NCBI GenBank assembly: GCA_946567425.1
Contig: CAMNXF010000003.1
Span: forward strand, 124,001 to 188,000
Reading direction: 5' to 3'
Length of the DNA stretch: 64,000 nt
From: an uncultured Clostridia bacterium
GTDB taxonomy: Bacteria > Bacillota > Clostridia > Oscillospirales > Ruminococcaceae
The position numbers and the translations under genes were made by a program. The notes below the pieces were generated by a model that did not search any database, was not told the origin of the DNA, and worked only from the letters and a program-made list of their open reading frames with translations. Shown one piece after another: positions 1 through 9,100 of the stretch (its first letter is position 1; every line of letters begins with the position of its first letter).

Positions 1-936
1 AACACGGTTGAGAATTGTAACATCGATATTGCCGCCCGAAACCAAACAAACGACTTTCTTGCCCTTAACGGGTATTTTGTCGAACATGACTGCCGCCACG
101 GAAACCGCGCCCGCGCCCTCTGCGATCAGCTTCTGCTGCTCGATAAGCGAGAGTATCGCACCCGAGATCTCGTCCTCGGTAACGGTAACTATCTCGTCAA
201 CATACTTGCTCACCAGTTCAAACGTATTCTCGCCCGGCTCTTTCACGGCGATACCGTCCGCAAGCGTCGCAACACTCTCCAGCCGCTCAATTTTCCCGTC
301 CTTTACGGAGTTGTACATTGACGGAGCGCCCGCCGCCTGTACGCCGTAAACCTTTATTTTCGGGTTAAGCTGCTTTATCGCGAATGCCACGCCCGAGATA
401 AGTCCGCCGCCGCCGACTGGCACGACAACCGCGTCCATATCGGGAAGCTGCTCCAGCAACTCCAGACCGATAGTTCCCTGCCCCGCGATAACGTTCTCGT
501 CGTCGAACGGGTGAATAAACGTGTATCCTTTCTCGTCGCGGAGCTGAAGCGCCTTATTGTACGCGTCGTCGTACACCCCGGGAACAAGGCAAACCTCCGC
601 GCCGAAGCCTTTCGTAGCCTCGACCTTTGATATAGGAGCGCCGTCCGGCAGACATATCAGCGACTTTATCCCCGCTTTGGTAGCCGCGAGCGCCACGCCC
701 TGCGCGTGATTACCCGCCGAGCACGCGATAACACCCTTTTCGCGCTCCTCCGCCGAGAGCGTGGATATCTTGTAGTACGCGCCTCGCACCTTAAACGAGC
801 CCGTGACCTGTAAATTCTCGGTCTTTAAGTACACGTCTGCGTCGGGGTTTATCTTCGGCGCTTTGATGAGGTCGGTCTTTCTGATGACCTCCTTAAGAAC
901 GTGCGATGCCTTGTAGATAGTGTCAAGTGTAAGCAT
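1..936 (-). CDS. ilvA: Threonine ammonia-lyase (threonine dehydratase), cut by window edge
   Basis: PLP enzyme that deaminates L-threonine to 2-oxobutanoate, the first step of isoleucine synthesis. Visible are the PLP-lysine motif GSFKVRGA near residue 48, the [12 protein letters not shown] substrate loop and the phosphate-binding [10 protein letters not shown] near residue 175. The ATG at 936 follows a strong TAGGAGGAGA ribosome site. About 312 codons are present and the frame runs off the left edge, so I cannot tell whether a C-terminal ACT domain follows. The upstream T-box with an apparent isoleucine specifier argues for the biosynthetic rather than the catabolic (tdcB) role. Confidence 0.9.
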   Translation of the reverse strand, partial: MLTLDTIYKASHVLKEVIRKTDLIKAPKINPDADVYLKTENLQVTGSFKVRGAYYKISTLSAEEREKGVIACSAGNHAQGVALAATKAGIKSLICLPDGAPISKVEATKGFGAEVCLVPGVYDDAYNKALQLRDEKGYTFIHPFDDENVIAGQGTIGLELLEQLPDMDAVVVPVGGGGLISGVAFAIKQLNPKIKVYGVQAAGAPSMYNSVKDGKIERLESVATLADGIAVKEPGENTFELVSKYVDEIVTVTEDEISGAILSLIEQQKLIAEGAGAVSVAAVMFDKIPVKGKKVVCLVSGGNIDVTILNRV

Positions 937-972
937 TTTTTCTCCTCCTAATTATTGTCTGCACAGGAGAAT

Positions 973-1202
973 AAAAAAGACCCCACTCCAACGGAACAAG
1001 GTCATAACATACGATTCAGCCTGTACATCCGTCAATGCACTTCCCTCTAACGGTGGAACTCCGTACAGCCTTACTAAAGGTTCGGGCTGTCTGCTCCGAG
1101 CGGATCATACGGGAGAAGCTCTGCCGACTTTCACCAACCGTCAGCTCTCTGAAAGGACTTTATTCCCATACGGCGCATTCACGCGCTCATCATAGCATTT
1201 AT
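973..1202 (-). promoter_or_regulatory. T-box riboswitch leader, probable isoleucine specifier
   Basis: The transcript upstream of ilvA has T-box hallmarks in order: an AGAGAG / GGTTGGTG stem I region (about 1150-1125), a specifier-loop-like ATGATCCGCTCGGAGC with candidate codon AUC at 1105-1103, a stem III-like AGTAAGGCTGTACGGAG (about 1074-1058), and a terminator hairpin. The terminator pairs GACCTTGTTCC with GGAGTGGGGTC (979-1003) and runs into TTTTTT (978-973). Uncharged tRNA-Ile would favour readthrough into ilvA. The canonical T-box sequence itself is degenerate here, so the class call is an inference. Confidence 0.7.
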
Positions 1203-1208
1203 AAAATT

Positions 1209-1237
1209 ATTATACACCAAACGTCAATGCTTGTCAA
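1209..1237 (-). promoter_or_regulatory. Promoter of the ilvA T-box transcript
   Basis: Perfect TTGACA (1237-1232), 17-nt spacer and perfect TATAAT (1214-1209) on the minus strand. It places the transcript start near 1202, at the beginning of the T-box. Confidence 0.85.
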
Positions 1238-1278
1238 TAGTTTTTTCGGGAAAATTTCCACCGCTTACATCATTTCTC

Positions 1279-1307
1279 TTGACAAACCCGCCGCAATGTG
1301 GTAAAAT
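1279..1307 (+). promoter_or_regulatory. Promoter of the 1407 gene
   Basis: TTGACA at 1279-1284, 17-nt spacer, TAAAAT at 1302-1307. It is divergent from the ilvA promoter and leads to the small gene starting at 1407. Confidence 0.75.
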
Positions 1308-1406
1308 ATAAAAGACCCCCCTTTCCATTTTGTATTCTTGTATTGAAATAAATTACAAGTTGTTGAAGAAAATAATTTGTACTATCATCATTAGGAGATT
1401 AAAAGA

Positions 1407-1709
1407 ATGTTTAACGAAATATCATTCCCAAATCATGAATATGAAGCTATTCAGAAATATCTCAATGAACTCGGTTATTGTTATACTACGAGAGTATATA
1501 AAGAAGTCGGTAAATATAAGGTTGGAGAAATATATATTGCTCCATGGGGTGATTTGTTGAAAATAGATGAAGTTAAAAAATTTTGGAAAGTATCAGACCG
1601 CCCTTTTTATGACGAAATGAATGATAATGAAAAAGCACAAATCCGTAAATATTCTGAAGATTTAGGGTTGCCATATGAATTTATCAAATTTTCAAAAAGT
1701 ATAACATAA
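1407..1709 (+). CDS. Hypothetical protein, possibly ASCH/PUA-like
   Basis: A 100-residue protein of unproven function. The ATG follows TAGGAG by 9 nt and its own promoter lies at 1279. Residues 27-60 (TRVYKEVGKYKVGEIYIAPWGDLLKIDEVK, split here as TRVYKEVGKYKVGEIY and APWGDLLKID) resemble the beta-barrel pattern of ASCH/PUA-like RNA-binding domains, but I cannot confirm this without a profile search. There is no signal peptide or membrane segment. Its base composition is clearly more AT-rich than the flanking genes, which suggests recent acquisition. Confidence 0.6.
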   Translation: MFNEISFPNHEYEAIQKYLNELGYCYTTRVYKEVGKYKVGEIYIAPWGDLLKIDEVKKFWKVSDRPFYDEMNDNEKAQIRKYSEDLGLPYEFIKFSKSIT

Positions 1710-1848
1710 ACATTTTCTACAGTTATGAAACTTTTTTGAATTTTGTCACCAAACATTATGATATATTATTCGCACCGATAAATTCTTGTTTACTGCAGGA
1801 ACGCAAATGTAAAAGGGAGAAAAGAAAAATCATCAAAGGAGAATACTT

Positions 1849-2454
1849 ATGTATATAACTTGTTTAGATTTAGAAGGTGTACTCGTTCCTGAAATATGGA
1901 TCGCGTTCGCCGAGGAAAGCGGCATACCCGAGCTGAAGCGCACCACGCGCGACGAGCCCGACTACGACAAGCTGATGAAGTGGCGGCTCGGCATACTTAA
2001 GGAGCACAACCTCGGACTGAAAGAGATACAGGCGGTGATTGCGAAGATCGACCCCATGCCGGGCGCAAAGGAGTTCCTCGACGAATTGAGAGCGCTCTCG
2101 CAGACGATAATCATCAGCGACACGTTTGCGCAGTTCGCGGGTCCGCTTATGCAGAAGCTCGGACTGCCGACTATCTTCTGCAACTCGCTCGAGGTCGCAG
2201 AAAACGGCGAGATTACCAGCTACAAAATGCGTTGTGAAAAGTCCAAGCTCACCACCGTCAAGGCTTTGCAATCAATCGGCTTTGAGACGATAGCGGGCGG
2301 AGACAGCTTCAACGACCTCGGAATGATACAAGCGTCGAAATTCGGTTTCCTGTTCCGCTCCACCGAGCAGATCAAAAAGGACTACCCCGATCTCCCCGCA
2401 TTCGAGGAGTACGGTGAGCTTATGAAGTTCCTGAAAGAATGTCTCGCGAAATAA
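1849..2454 (+). CDS. thrH: ThrH-type phosphoserine phosphatase / homoserine phosphotransferase
   Basis: HAD-superfamily enzyme of 201 residues. Motif I is LDLEGVLVPE (residues 6-15), with Glu in the place usually held by the second Asp of DxD, which is characteristic of ThrH. Motif II is ISDTF, and GGDSFND near residue 150 is the metal-binding motif III/IV. The family removes phosphate from phosphoserine and can transfer it to homoserine, linking serine and threonine metabolism. The ribosome site AAAGGAG precedes the ATG. It is followed by a shared terminator with recN. Confidence 0.88.
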   Translation: MYITCLDLEGVLVPEIWIAFAEESGIPELKRTTRDEPDYDKLMKWRLGILKEHNLGLKEIQAVIAKIDPMPGAKEFLDELRALSQTIIISDTFAQFAGPLMQKLGLPTIFCNSLEVAENGEITSYKMRCEKSKLTTVKALQSIGFETIAGGDSFNDLGMIQASKFGFLFRSTEQIKKDYPDLPAFEEYGELMKFLKECLAK

Positions 2455-2464
2455 GCAATATGCA

Positions 2465-2500
2465 AAAAAGCGGCTTGAAAATTCCCAAGCCGCTTTTTTT
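2465..2500. terminator. Bidirectional terminator between thrH and recN
   Basis: Inverted repeat AAGCGGCTTG / CAAGCCGCTT with an A-run on the left and a T-run on the right. It can stop both converging transcripts. Confidence 0.9.
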
Positions 2501-2502
2501 TA

Positions 2503-4152
2503 TCAGTCGTTCGACAGCATTTCCTCCGCCGCCGCAAGCGCGCTCGGAGAGTCTCCGCTGCCGTCTATGATACGCGCAAGCTCATGCTTGCGTCCGTCAT
2601 GGTCAAGCTGCGCGATGTGCGTGAATGTCCGACCGTCCGCAGTCTGTTTCTCGATAAGCAGATGCGTGTCAGCTTTAGCCGCAATCTGCGCGAGGTGTGT
2701 AATGCAGAGCACCTGCCGCTTTCCCGCCGTCTCCGAGAGCTTTATGCCGACCTTTTGCGCGGCGCGTCCGCTGATACCCGCGTCCACCTCGTCGAAAATG
2801 AGCGTCGGGATATTGTCATGATCCGCGAGAACGCTCTTTATCGCAAGCATAATGCGCGACAACTCGCCGCCGCTGGCTATTTTGTTCAGCGGACGCGGCT
2901 CCTCGCCCGCATTCGCCGAGATAAGCATTTCAACGCTGTCCTTGCCGTTGATCGTGGTTTTTTCGGGATTTATCGCGAAGATTATCCGCACGTTCGGCAT
3001 ATCCAGAAAGCTCAATTGCCTGCATATTTCACGAGAAATATCGTCGGCTGCCTTTTTGCGGCGCTCGGTGATTTTTTCGGCAAGCGCACGGACGTTCTCG
3101 CCGACCTCGCGCTTTTTCTCGGCGAGAGACCCTATCTCGTCGTCCGCACCCGAAAGCTCGGCAAGCTCGTCTTTGCACTCTTCGAGATAATCCACCAGCT
3201 CGTCCGCCTCCATATTGTATCTGCGCTTTGCATGTTTCAGCGCCGAGACTTTATCTGACAGCTCCTGCGCGTTCATCTCGAAATCGTCGCTGCCAAGCGA
3301 AAAGATTTCGTCGGCGATATCGTTTAACTCGGGTATTACCGAGTTGAGGCGTTCGAGCAACTCTTCTGCGGCAGGCTCCGCCTTGACAATCTTTTCGAGA
3401 TACCTCGCCGCGCTTTGAACAAGATCGCACGCCGCCGGTTCGCCCTCGGAATTAAGACAATTATACGCATTCGCGCCCGCCGAGATTATCTCCTCATTCT
3501 GCTGCATACGCGCAAGCTCCTGCTCCAGACGGTCGCCGTCGCCCTTTTCAAGCTTGAGCGCGCTCAATTCCTCGATAACGCCGTTTAAATGCTCGATCTT
3601 CAGTTCGCGCGTCTTGACCTCGTCCTGAAGCACTTTAAGGCGCTTGGAGGTCCTCGCGAACTCGCGGAACGCTGCGCGGTATATCTCCAGCTCCTCCGCA
3701 ATTTCCGCGTAATTATCGAGAATATCGCGCTGATTGTCATTCGACATCAAAATACGGTTTTCGTGCTGTCCGTGAACGTCCACGAGCATACTGCCGATTT
3801 CCCTGAGCATAGCCGCCGTCGCCGTGCGCCCGTTGATACGCGCGGCGCTTTTACCGTCCGCGGAGATCTCGCGCATGAGCAACAACTCATCTTCAGGCTC
3901 GAAGCCCAACTCCGACAGCTTTGCTGCAACCTCCTCCGAAAGATCGTCAAACAGCGCGGTGATGACCGCCTTCTGCGCGCCCGTCCGCACTATATCCTTT
4001 GTGGTTCTCTGACCAAGAATTGCATTTATGCCGCCGATGAGTATACTTTTACCCGCGCCCGTTTCGCCCGTGAATACGTTAAAGTTCCCGCCGAAATGCG
4101 CGGACGCCTTTTCGATAACGGCAAGATTTTCAATTGAAAGCTCCCTTAACAT
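2503..4152 (-). CDS. recN: DNA repair protein RecN
   Basis: SMC-like ATPase that binds DNA ends and assists recombinational repair of double-strand breaks. It has Walker A GETGAGKS (residues 29-36), a long coiled-coil middle, the ABC signature GGELSRIM and Walker B LIFDEVDAG in the C-terminal quarter, and a typical length of 549 residues. I chose the ATG at 4152 because AAGGA lies 9 nt upstream and the family begins MLxELxIxNLAVI. A TTG at 4161 would add three residues. It starts just after the argR stop, the usual ArgR-RecN pairing of Firmicutes. Confidence 0.95.
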   Translation of the reverse strand: MLRELSIENLAVIEKASAHFGGNFNVFTGETGAGKSILIGGINAILGQRTTKDIVRTGAQKAVITALFDDLSEEVAAKLSELGFEPEDELLLMREISADGKSAARINGRTATAAMLREIGSMLVDVHGQHENRILMSNDNQRDILDNYAEIAEELEIYRAAFREFARTSKRLKVLQDEVKTRELKIEHLNGVIEELSALKLEKGDGDRLEQELARMQQNEEIISAGANAYNCLNSEGEPAACDLVQSAARYLEKIVKAEPAAEELLERLNSVIPELNDIADEIFSLGSDDFEMNAQELSDKVSALKHAKRRYNMEADELVDYLEECKDELAELSGADDEIGSLAEKKREVGENVRALAEKITERRKKAADDISREICRQLSFLDMPNVRIIFAINPEKTTINGKDSVEMLISANAGEEPRPLNKIASGGELSRIMLAIKSVLADHDNIPTLIFDEVDAGISGRAAQKVGIKLSETAGKRQVLCITHLAQIAAKADTHLLIEKQTADGRTFTHIAQLDHDGRKHELARIIDGSGDSPSALAAAEEMLSND

Positions 4153-4157
4153 TTTCC

Positions 4158-4607
4158 TCAATCCTTATCCGTCAGCCGCGCAAGCTGTACTATAAGCTGC
4201 ACAGCGTGGTTTTCCGATCTTGTGACGATAAATACGGTATCGTCGCCCGCAATAGTTCCGACCACCGCGCCGAAGTTTTGCTCGTCAACCACCTTGCAGG
4301 CGGCGTTTGCAAGCCCCGCGTGGCATTTAAGCACTACCATATTCTGCGCGTAATCCATTGAAATGACCGACTGCGCGAATATGCTGCTGTACTCGACCCC
4401 GTGAGGCGTTGTCCCCGAAAAGTAACGGTTCACGTCGTTTTCAGACACGCTTTTGAGAATTTTCAGCTCGCGTATATCCCTCGAAAGAGTTGACTGTGCC
4501 GCATTTATCCCCTCACGCTCTAGCAGCGCTTTCAGATCGTTCTGCGTCTCGATCTCGTTCTCGGAGACTATCCTCATAATTGCCGCGTGACGTTCCTTTT
4601 TGTTCAT
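4158..4607 (-). CDS. argR: Arginine repressor ArgR
   Basis: Arginine-dependent hexameric transcription factor of 149 residues. The N-terminal winged helix carries QSTLSRDIRELKI (about residues 38-50), matching the recognition-helix signature of ArgR/AhrC. The C-terminal domain has GTIAGDDTVF, the arginine-binding GDDT motif. No ARG-box target is evident in this window. It lies between nadK and recN in the same operon, with 9 nt to nadK upstream. Confidence 0.94.
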   Translation of the reverse strand: MNKKERHAAIMRIVSENEIETQNDLKALLEREGINAAQSTLSRDIRELKILKSVSENDVNRYFSGTTPHGVEYSSIFAQSVISMDYAQNMVVLKCHAGLANAACKVVDEQNFGAVVGTIAGDDTVFIVTRSENHAVQLIVQLARLTDKD

Positions 4608-4616
4608 AACAACCTC

Positions 4617-5462
4617 TTATTTAAACGGCGTCATTAGTTTATTGTGGATAGCGCCGTAGAATCCGCTGCCCGTTTCTATCAGACCAAGCGACTGCTGCGA
4701 GCGCATGATCTGCAGAATATCGCCGTCTAAAAGCGGTATTCCGCTGCCGCCGTCCACACTGAACGTCGCCTTGGAGTTCTGATAATGGTTTACCCGTGCG
4801 GTGATTATCTGCTTGTCCGAAAACAGCATCGGACGGTTGAACAACGTGTGCGGACACAGAGCCGTAAACTCAATGCACTCCAGATCGGGCGACAGTATCG
4901 GTCCGCCCGCCGACAGCGAATACGCCGTCGAACCCGTCGGCGTGCTGAAAATAACGCCGTCCGCGCGTACTCGTGATACCTCCGCGTCGCCGCAGTTCAC
5001 CACATATTCGGGGAGCTTTGAAACGCTCGAACGCGACAGAATAACGTCGTTCAGCACGCGCTCCACGAAAATCTCCCTCTCCTCGCGGAACACCTTGCAT
5101 TCCAGCAAAATGCGTTTGCTTACCGAAAAGTCGCTTTTGAGCAGTTCGGGAATAACGCCTATCTCATGCGGCTCTATCGTCGCCATAAAGCCCAGTCTGC
5201 CCATATTTACGCCAAGCAGCGGAATGTCAAATTCGGCGGCTGTCTTGCCCCATTTAAGTATAGTGCCATCGCCGCCTACCGTTATGATAAAGCCGCATAT
5301 TTTCGGCGACTCGACGATATCCGCGCCTATTATTTCCGCGTACTCCGAATCTCTCCCGTAAACGCACGGCACAAAGCCGCTATTTTTAAGCAGCACAATA
5401 AGCTCCGCGGCAAGCTCCGCCGAACCGTCCCTGCGGATATTACACCCGATCAATACTCTCAT
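4617..5462 (-). CDS. nadK: NAD kinase
   Basis: Phosphorylates NAD to NADP. The diagnostic GGDGTIL motif is at residues 63-69 and the TPTGSTAYSLSAGGPI nucleotide-binding stretch is near residue 175. At 281 residues it is of normal length. Its ATG overlaps the tlyA stop by 4 nt, which indicates translational coupling. Confidence 0.94.
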   Translation of the reverse strand: MRVLIGCNIRRDGSAELAAELIVLLKNSGFVPCVYGRDSEYAEIIGADIVESPKICGFIITVGGDGTILKWGKTAAEFDIPLLGVNMGRLGFMATIEPHEIGVIPELLKSDFSVSKRILLECKVFREEREIFVERVLNDVILSRSSVSKLPEYVVNCGDAEVSRVRADGVIFSTPTGSTAYSLSAGGPILSPDLECIEFTALCPHTLFNRPMLFSDKQIITARVNHYQNSKATFSVDGGSGIPLLDGDILQIMRSQQSLGLIETGSGFYGAIHNKLMTPFK

Positions 5463-6196
5463 TGCCGCTCCTTTCTCAATCCCAACAGATATTCAACGTT
5501 TCCGTCACCGCCCGTTATCGGCGACTCCGACGTTCCGATCACCCCGAAACCGCACTGCTCCGCGAATTGCTTTATTTCCTCAACGCACTTTAAACGCACC
5601 GATTCGCTGCGGACTATCCCCTTTTTCGATAAACTTCCGCGCCCCGCCTCAAACTGCGGTTTGATAAGCGCGACCGCAGTACCGTGCTCCGAGAGAAGCC
5701 TGTAAATATACGGCAAAATAAGCTTTAACGAGATAAACGAAACGTCCGTGCCGATAAACTCCGCCGCCATTACGCCGTAACCGTCAAACGAGAAATCGCG
5801 GATATCCGTCTGCTCCAGCGAAATAACGCGCTCGTCCGCACGCAGCCTTTCGTGGAGCTGACTGCTGCCCACGTCCACCGCGAACACCCTCGCTGCGCCG
5901 TTTTGCAGCATACAGTCGGTAAATCCTCCCGTCGACGATCCTATGTCAAGACAGGTCTTTCTGTTCAGATCAATGCCCCATAGCCAAAGCGCCTTTTCAA
6001 GTTTCTGTCCGCCGCGCCCGACGTACCTCGGCAGCTTTTGGCGAACGATATCCACAGCGTCCGTATCTGCGATCTCAAGCGAGTTTTTGACGGCGATTTT
6101 GCCGTTTACGGTCACGCCGCCGATATTTATAAGCTGCTGCGCGGAGCTTCGGCTGCGGCATATTCCCTTTTCCGTTAAGTACATGTCCAGACGCAT
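5459..6196 (-). CDS. tlyA: TlyA family rRNA 2'-O-methyltransferase
   Basis: S4 RNA-binding domain (residues 1-60: MRLDMYLTEKG, SRSSAQQLI) followed by an FtsJ-like Rossmann methyltransferase with the SAM motif CLDIGSSTGGFTDC near residue 80. The family methylates ribose in 16S/23S rRNA. At 245 residues it is of typical length. It is often found between dxs and nadK/argR/recN in Firmicutes, as here. Confidence 0.92.
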   Translation of the reverse strand: MRLDMYLTEKGICRSRSSAQQLINIGGVTVNGKIAVKNSLEIADTDAVDIVRQKLPRYVGRGGQKLEKALWLWGIDLNRKTCLDIGSSTGGFTDCMLQNGAARVFAVDVGSSQLHERLRADERVISLEQTDIRDFSFDGYGVMAAEFIGTDVSFISLKLILPYIYRLLSEHGTAVALIKPQFEAGRGSLSKKGIVRSESVRLKCVEEIKQFAEQCGFGVIGTSESPITGGDGNVEYLLGLRKERQ

Positions 6197-6198
6197 AA

Positions 6199-6705
6199 TT
6201 ACCCTTTCAAATAGATACCCATACTGTCGCCGTCGCCGCAGTAGCAGACCACCCAGTCAAATTCTGCGCGTTTCGGAAGTATGTAAAAGTCCTCGGCCAT
6301 AGACGAGCAGTCGCTCAGAATTTGAATTATCTCGGGCAGCTTTCCCTCGTACACCCAGCCGCAGTCGTTTATGTAGTAATATTTGGCAGGGCGGTTTTCT
6401 TTCGGGATAAGCTCATCGATTTTCCCGACAAATTTCGTCCAGTCTGCGATATCGAATCCGTTCTGAATATGCCCCGTATAAGCGAGCTCAGGTCGGAATT
6501 TCAGCCACAGATAACTCAGATGAATATTCGGCGAGGTCTTATAGTCGATGAACGTGTAGTAAAACCGCCTGATAACGCTTTCCCACTCGTTTTTCGGGGC
6601 TTCGCGGAAATTAGCGCGGTCTATATTCAGGTCCTTTATCGACTGCTCCGCTTCAATGCGCACCTCGTACCGAAAACTTCGTTCCGCGTCGCTGAATTTC
6701 GACAT
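6199..6705 (-). CDS. Hypothetical protein
   Basis: A soluble protein of 168 residues, rich in aromatic residues, with a recurring W/Y-D pattern (YYINDCGWVYEG near the middle, FDWVVCYCGDGDSMG near the end). I do not recognise the family. The ATG at 6705 overlaps the dxs stop as TGATG, and GGAGG lies 7-8 nt upstream. A GTG one codon earlier is possible. Its place between dxs and tlyA suggests co-transcription, not necessarily a related function. Confidence 0.75.
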   Translation of the reverse strand: MSKFSDAERSFRYEVRIEAEQSIKDLNIDRANFREAPKNEWESVIRRFYYTFIDYKTSPNIHLSYLWLKFRPELAYTGHIQNGFDIADWTKFVGKIDELIPKENRPAKYYYINDCGWVYEGKLPEIIQILSDCSSMAEDFYILPKRAEFDWVVCYCGDGDSMGIYLKG

Positions 6706-8570
6706 CACCTTTCCTCCAGTCTACCCGCCATTCCATCAAAATCCAGTCCGTACATTGCAAGCTGCTCGTCGACGGTAGCCGCAGGAACGAACCCGTCCTC
6801 GACACCGACGCACTCAACACGCCCCCGATAACCGCGCCGCGCAAGCTCCGCGAAAAAGCCCTCCGCAGCGCCGCCGTGTATCGAGCCCTCTTCAAAGAAC
6901 ACAATACGCTCATAACCCGCAGCAACACCAAATATCTTCACGGGAAACGGATTTATCGTCACAAGCCGCAGCATATCCGCGCCCGTTCTGTCACACGCTC
7001 TTGAGAGATCCGCCGATATTCTGCCGTATGTTATCGCGAGAGTTCCCGAGGATTTTCCCGAGTAATAATACTCACGAACAGGCTCAAACGCATTTCTGAA
7101 ACGCTCCGGAACACCCATGACCGCCGGCTCACCGCCCTTTGGGTAGCGCACGCACGCAATGCCCTCTGTACGGTAGACTGCCTCGGACAAGCACCTCCGC
7201 AGCTCCTCGAACGTTGCGGGACAGAAGATCGCGGTATTCGGCACGGCGCGCAGCATCGGCACGTCAAAAATTCCTTGGTGCGTTTCGCCGTCCGCTCCCA
7301 CGAAGCCCGCGCGGTCGATACAAAGCGTGATGTGAGTTTTCTCGATCGCGCAGTCGTGAATTATCTGGTCGAAACCGCGCTGCAAAAACGTCGAGTACAC
7401 CGCGAACACCGGAAGCATTCCCTGAACCGCCAGACCCGCCGCGAACGTCACCGAATGCTGCTCGGCGATACCCGTATCGAAAAATCTCGGCGCGCAGCTG
7501 TTCTTAAAGTAGTTCAAGCCGACCGCGTACTTCATCGCCGCCGTTATCGCGCAAATGCGGCTGTCGGACTTTCCGATCCGCTCCAGCTCGCGCCCGAACG
7601 CCTCCGAAAAGCTCCTGTCGCTATGTACGGGAAACCCGTCATAAACGAACTCCTCCACCACGCCGTTTTCCGCGACCGCATGGTATTCCCCAGGATTAAG
7701 CTCCGCGGGCTTGTAGCCCTTGCCCTTTCGCGTGAAAACATGCACCACGCATGGACGCTTCATCAGCTTTGCCACCGAAAGCGCCTCAGTCAGATCTTCA
7801 AGATCGTGCCCGTCGACGGGTCCGATATACGCAAATCCAAGGTTTTCAAACAGGTTGCTGCTGTCGTACAGAGCCTCTTTAACAAGCGTTTTGGTCGCCG
7901 CGAGAGCTTTCTCCAACGAACGCCCCACCAACGGCACCGCCGAAAGTGCGGTCTTGAAACGCTCCTTGGCACAGTAGTATTTTCTCGTCGAACGTATATG
8001 CGCCAGATACCTTGCCAGCGCGCCTGTGCTTTTGCTTATCGACATGGCGTTGTCGTTGAGGATAAGTGTAAGGTTAGAGGCGGTCTTTCCTGCGTTGTTA
8101 AGCCCCTCGTAAGCCATTCCGCCCGTGAGCGCTCCGTCGCCGATAACCGCCGCCACCGCGCCGTTCTCGCCTTTAAGACGCATAGCCGTGGAAATTCCGT
8201 AAGCCGCCGAAACGGAGGTGCTGCTGTGCCCCGAAATGAAAGCGTCCGCGCGCGATTCCGCGCGGCGCGTAAATCCCGAAACGCCGTTCTTTTTCCGCAG
8301 CATATCAAACCGCGAGAGCCGCCCTGTCAGCAGCTTGTGCGCATATGCCTGATGACCCACGTCCCAGATCACCTTATCGCCGCCGAAAACGTCGTAAACA
8401 TAATGAATAGCGACCGCAAGCTCCACCGTTCCGAGATTTGAGGACAAATGCCCGCCGTTTTTCATTACAGTATGCAAAATACAGCCCCGCAGCTCTCTGC
8501 AAAGCGCCTTAAGCTGCGGAGTGGTCATTTCTGAAATAGTGCCGTGATTTATATTGTCGTTAAGAAACAT
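6705..8570 (-). CDS. dxs: 1-deoxy-D-xylulose-5-phosphate synthase
   Basis: Thiamine-diphosphate enzyme that condenses pyruvate and glyceraldehyde-3-phosphate, the entry to the MEP isoprenoid pathway. It carries HLSSNLG, GHQAYAHK, GHSSTS and the ThDP motif GDGALTGG (residues 144-151), plus the C-terminal transketolase domain. At 621 residues it is full length. The operon also encodes ispA, so supply of DXP and prenyl chain building are co-located. Confidence 0.96.
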   Translation of the reverse strand: MFLNDNINHGTISEMTTPQLKALCRELRGCILHTVMKNGGHLSSNLGTVELAVAIHYVYDVFGGDKVIWDVGHQAYAHKLLTGRLSRFDMLRKKNGVSGFTRRAESRADAFISGHSSTSVSAAYGISTAMRLKGENGAVAAVIGDGALTGGMAYEGLNNAGKTASNLTLILNDNAMSISKSTGALARYLAHIRSTRKYYCAKERFKTALSAVPLVGRSLEKALAATKTLVKEALYDSSNLFENLGFAYIGPVDGHDLEDLTEALSVAKLMKRPCVVHVFTRKGKGYKPAELNPGEYHAVAENGVVEEFVYDGFPVHSDRSFSEAFGRELERIGKSDSRICAITAAMKYAVGLNYFKNSCAPRFFDTGIAEQHSVTFAAGLAVQGMLPVFAVYSTFLQRGFDQIIHDCAIEKTHITLCIDRAGFVGADGETHQGIFDVPMLRAVPNTAIFCPATFEELRRCLSEAVYRTEGIACVRYPKGGEPAVMGVPERFRNAFEPVREYYYSGKSSGTLAITYGRISADLSRACDRTGADMLRLVTINPFPVKIFGVAAGYERIVFFEEGSIHGGAAEGFFAELARRGYRGRVECVGVEDGFVPAATVDEQLAMYGLDFDGMAGRLEER

Positions 8571-8585
8571 AAAAATGCCCCCATA

Positions 8586-9080
8586 TTATTTAAGCGGAAA
8601 TACCATTGCGATCAATATTCCGAGCAGCGAGCCCGCAAGCACCTCTATCGGCGTATGTCCGAGAAATTCCTTGAGATCCTTTTGATTGACGAGTTCGTCT
8701 ATGTCCGGGTCCTCGTCGCCGCCGCTTAGCTGCGAGATCTCGTCGTCGAGATTATCCACGATATGCCGCAGCTTGTTCAACTCCTTAGCGTGCAGCCCCG
8801 CGTTGTACCGCACGCTCATCGCGTCGTAGATGACAATCGCCATAAGCAATGCCGCAAAAGCAAATTCCGTGCTTGTAAAGCCCTTTAGCCGCAGCGTATA
8901 AAGCGCGACGGAAACCACTAACGACGAATGCGATGACGGCATTCCGCCCGCGCCCGTTATCCTTTCGGGATCGAACGTCTTGTATTTTATTGAATAGTGG
9001 AGCGTTTTCAACACTTGCGCCACTATCCACGATATAAAACCCACCGAGATAATAGGGTTCAGCATTAACAATTTCATCAT
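8586..9080 (-). CDS. Divergent PAP2 (DUF212/YuiD-like) membrane protein
   Basis: A 164-residue protein with several membrane segments. It has the PAP2-like signature KYKTFDPERITGAGGMPSSHS (shown here as GAGGMPSSHS, residues 43-52) and later YDAMSVRYNAG. Family members are predicted phosphatidic-acid or undecaprenyl-phosphate phosphatases, but activity is unproven. Its position between ispA and dxs fits lipid-carrier metabolism. GGAGG lies 14 nt before the ATG, and a four-codon reading frame (MLKK) with better spacing ends on the start codon. Confidence 0.85.
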   Translation of the reverse strand: MMKLLMLNPIISVGFISWIVAQVLKTLHYSIKYKTFDPERITGAGGMPSSHSSLVVSVALYTLRLKGFTSTEFAFAALLMAIVIYDAMSVRYNAGLHAKELNKLRHIVDNLDDEISQLSGGDEDPDIDELVNQKDLKEFLGHTPIEVLAGSLLGILIAMVFPLK

Positions 9081-9100
9081 TTTTTAAGCATAGTCCTCCG

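Noticed and set aside
1743-1770. Promoter for thrH (TTGTCA and TATATT/TTATTC)
   Set aside because: Either the spacing is 14 nt or the -10 match is weak; no convincing pair found.
2584-3258. Long plus-strand frame opposite recN
   Set aside because: It is antisense to well-supported recN motifs, has no ribosome site, and its composition mirrors the codon bias of the other strand.
7275-8441. 388-codon plus-strand frame opposite dxs
   Set aside because: It is Arg/His-rich shadow translation of the dxs gene, which has all catalytic motifs on the minus strand.
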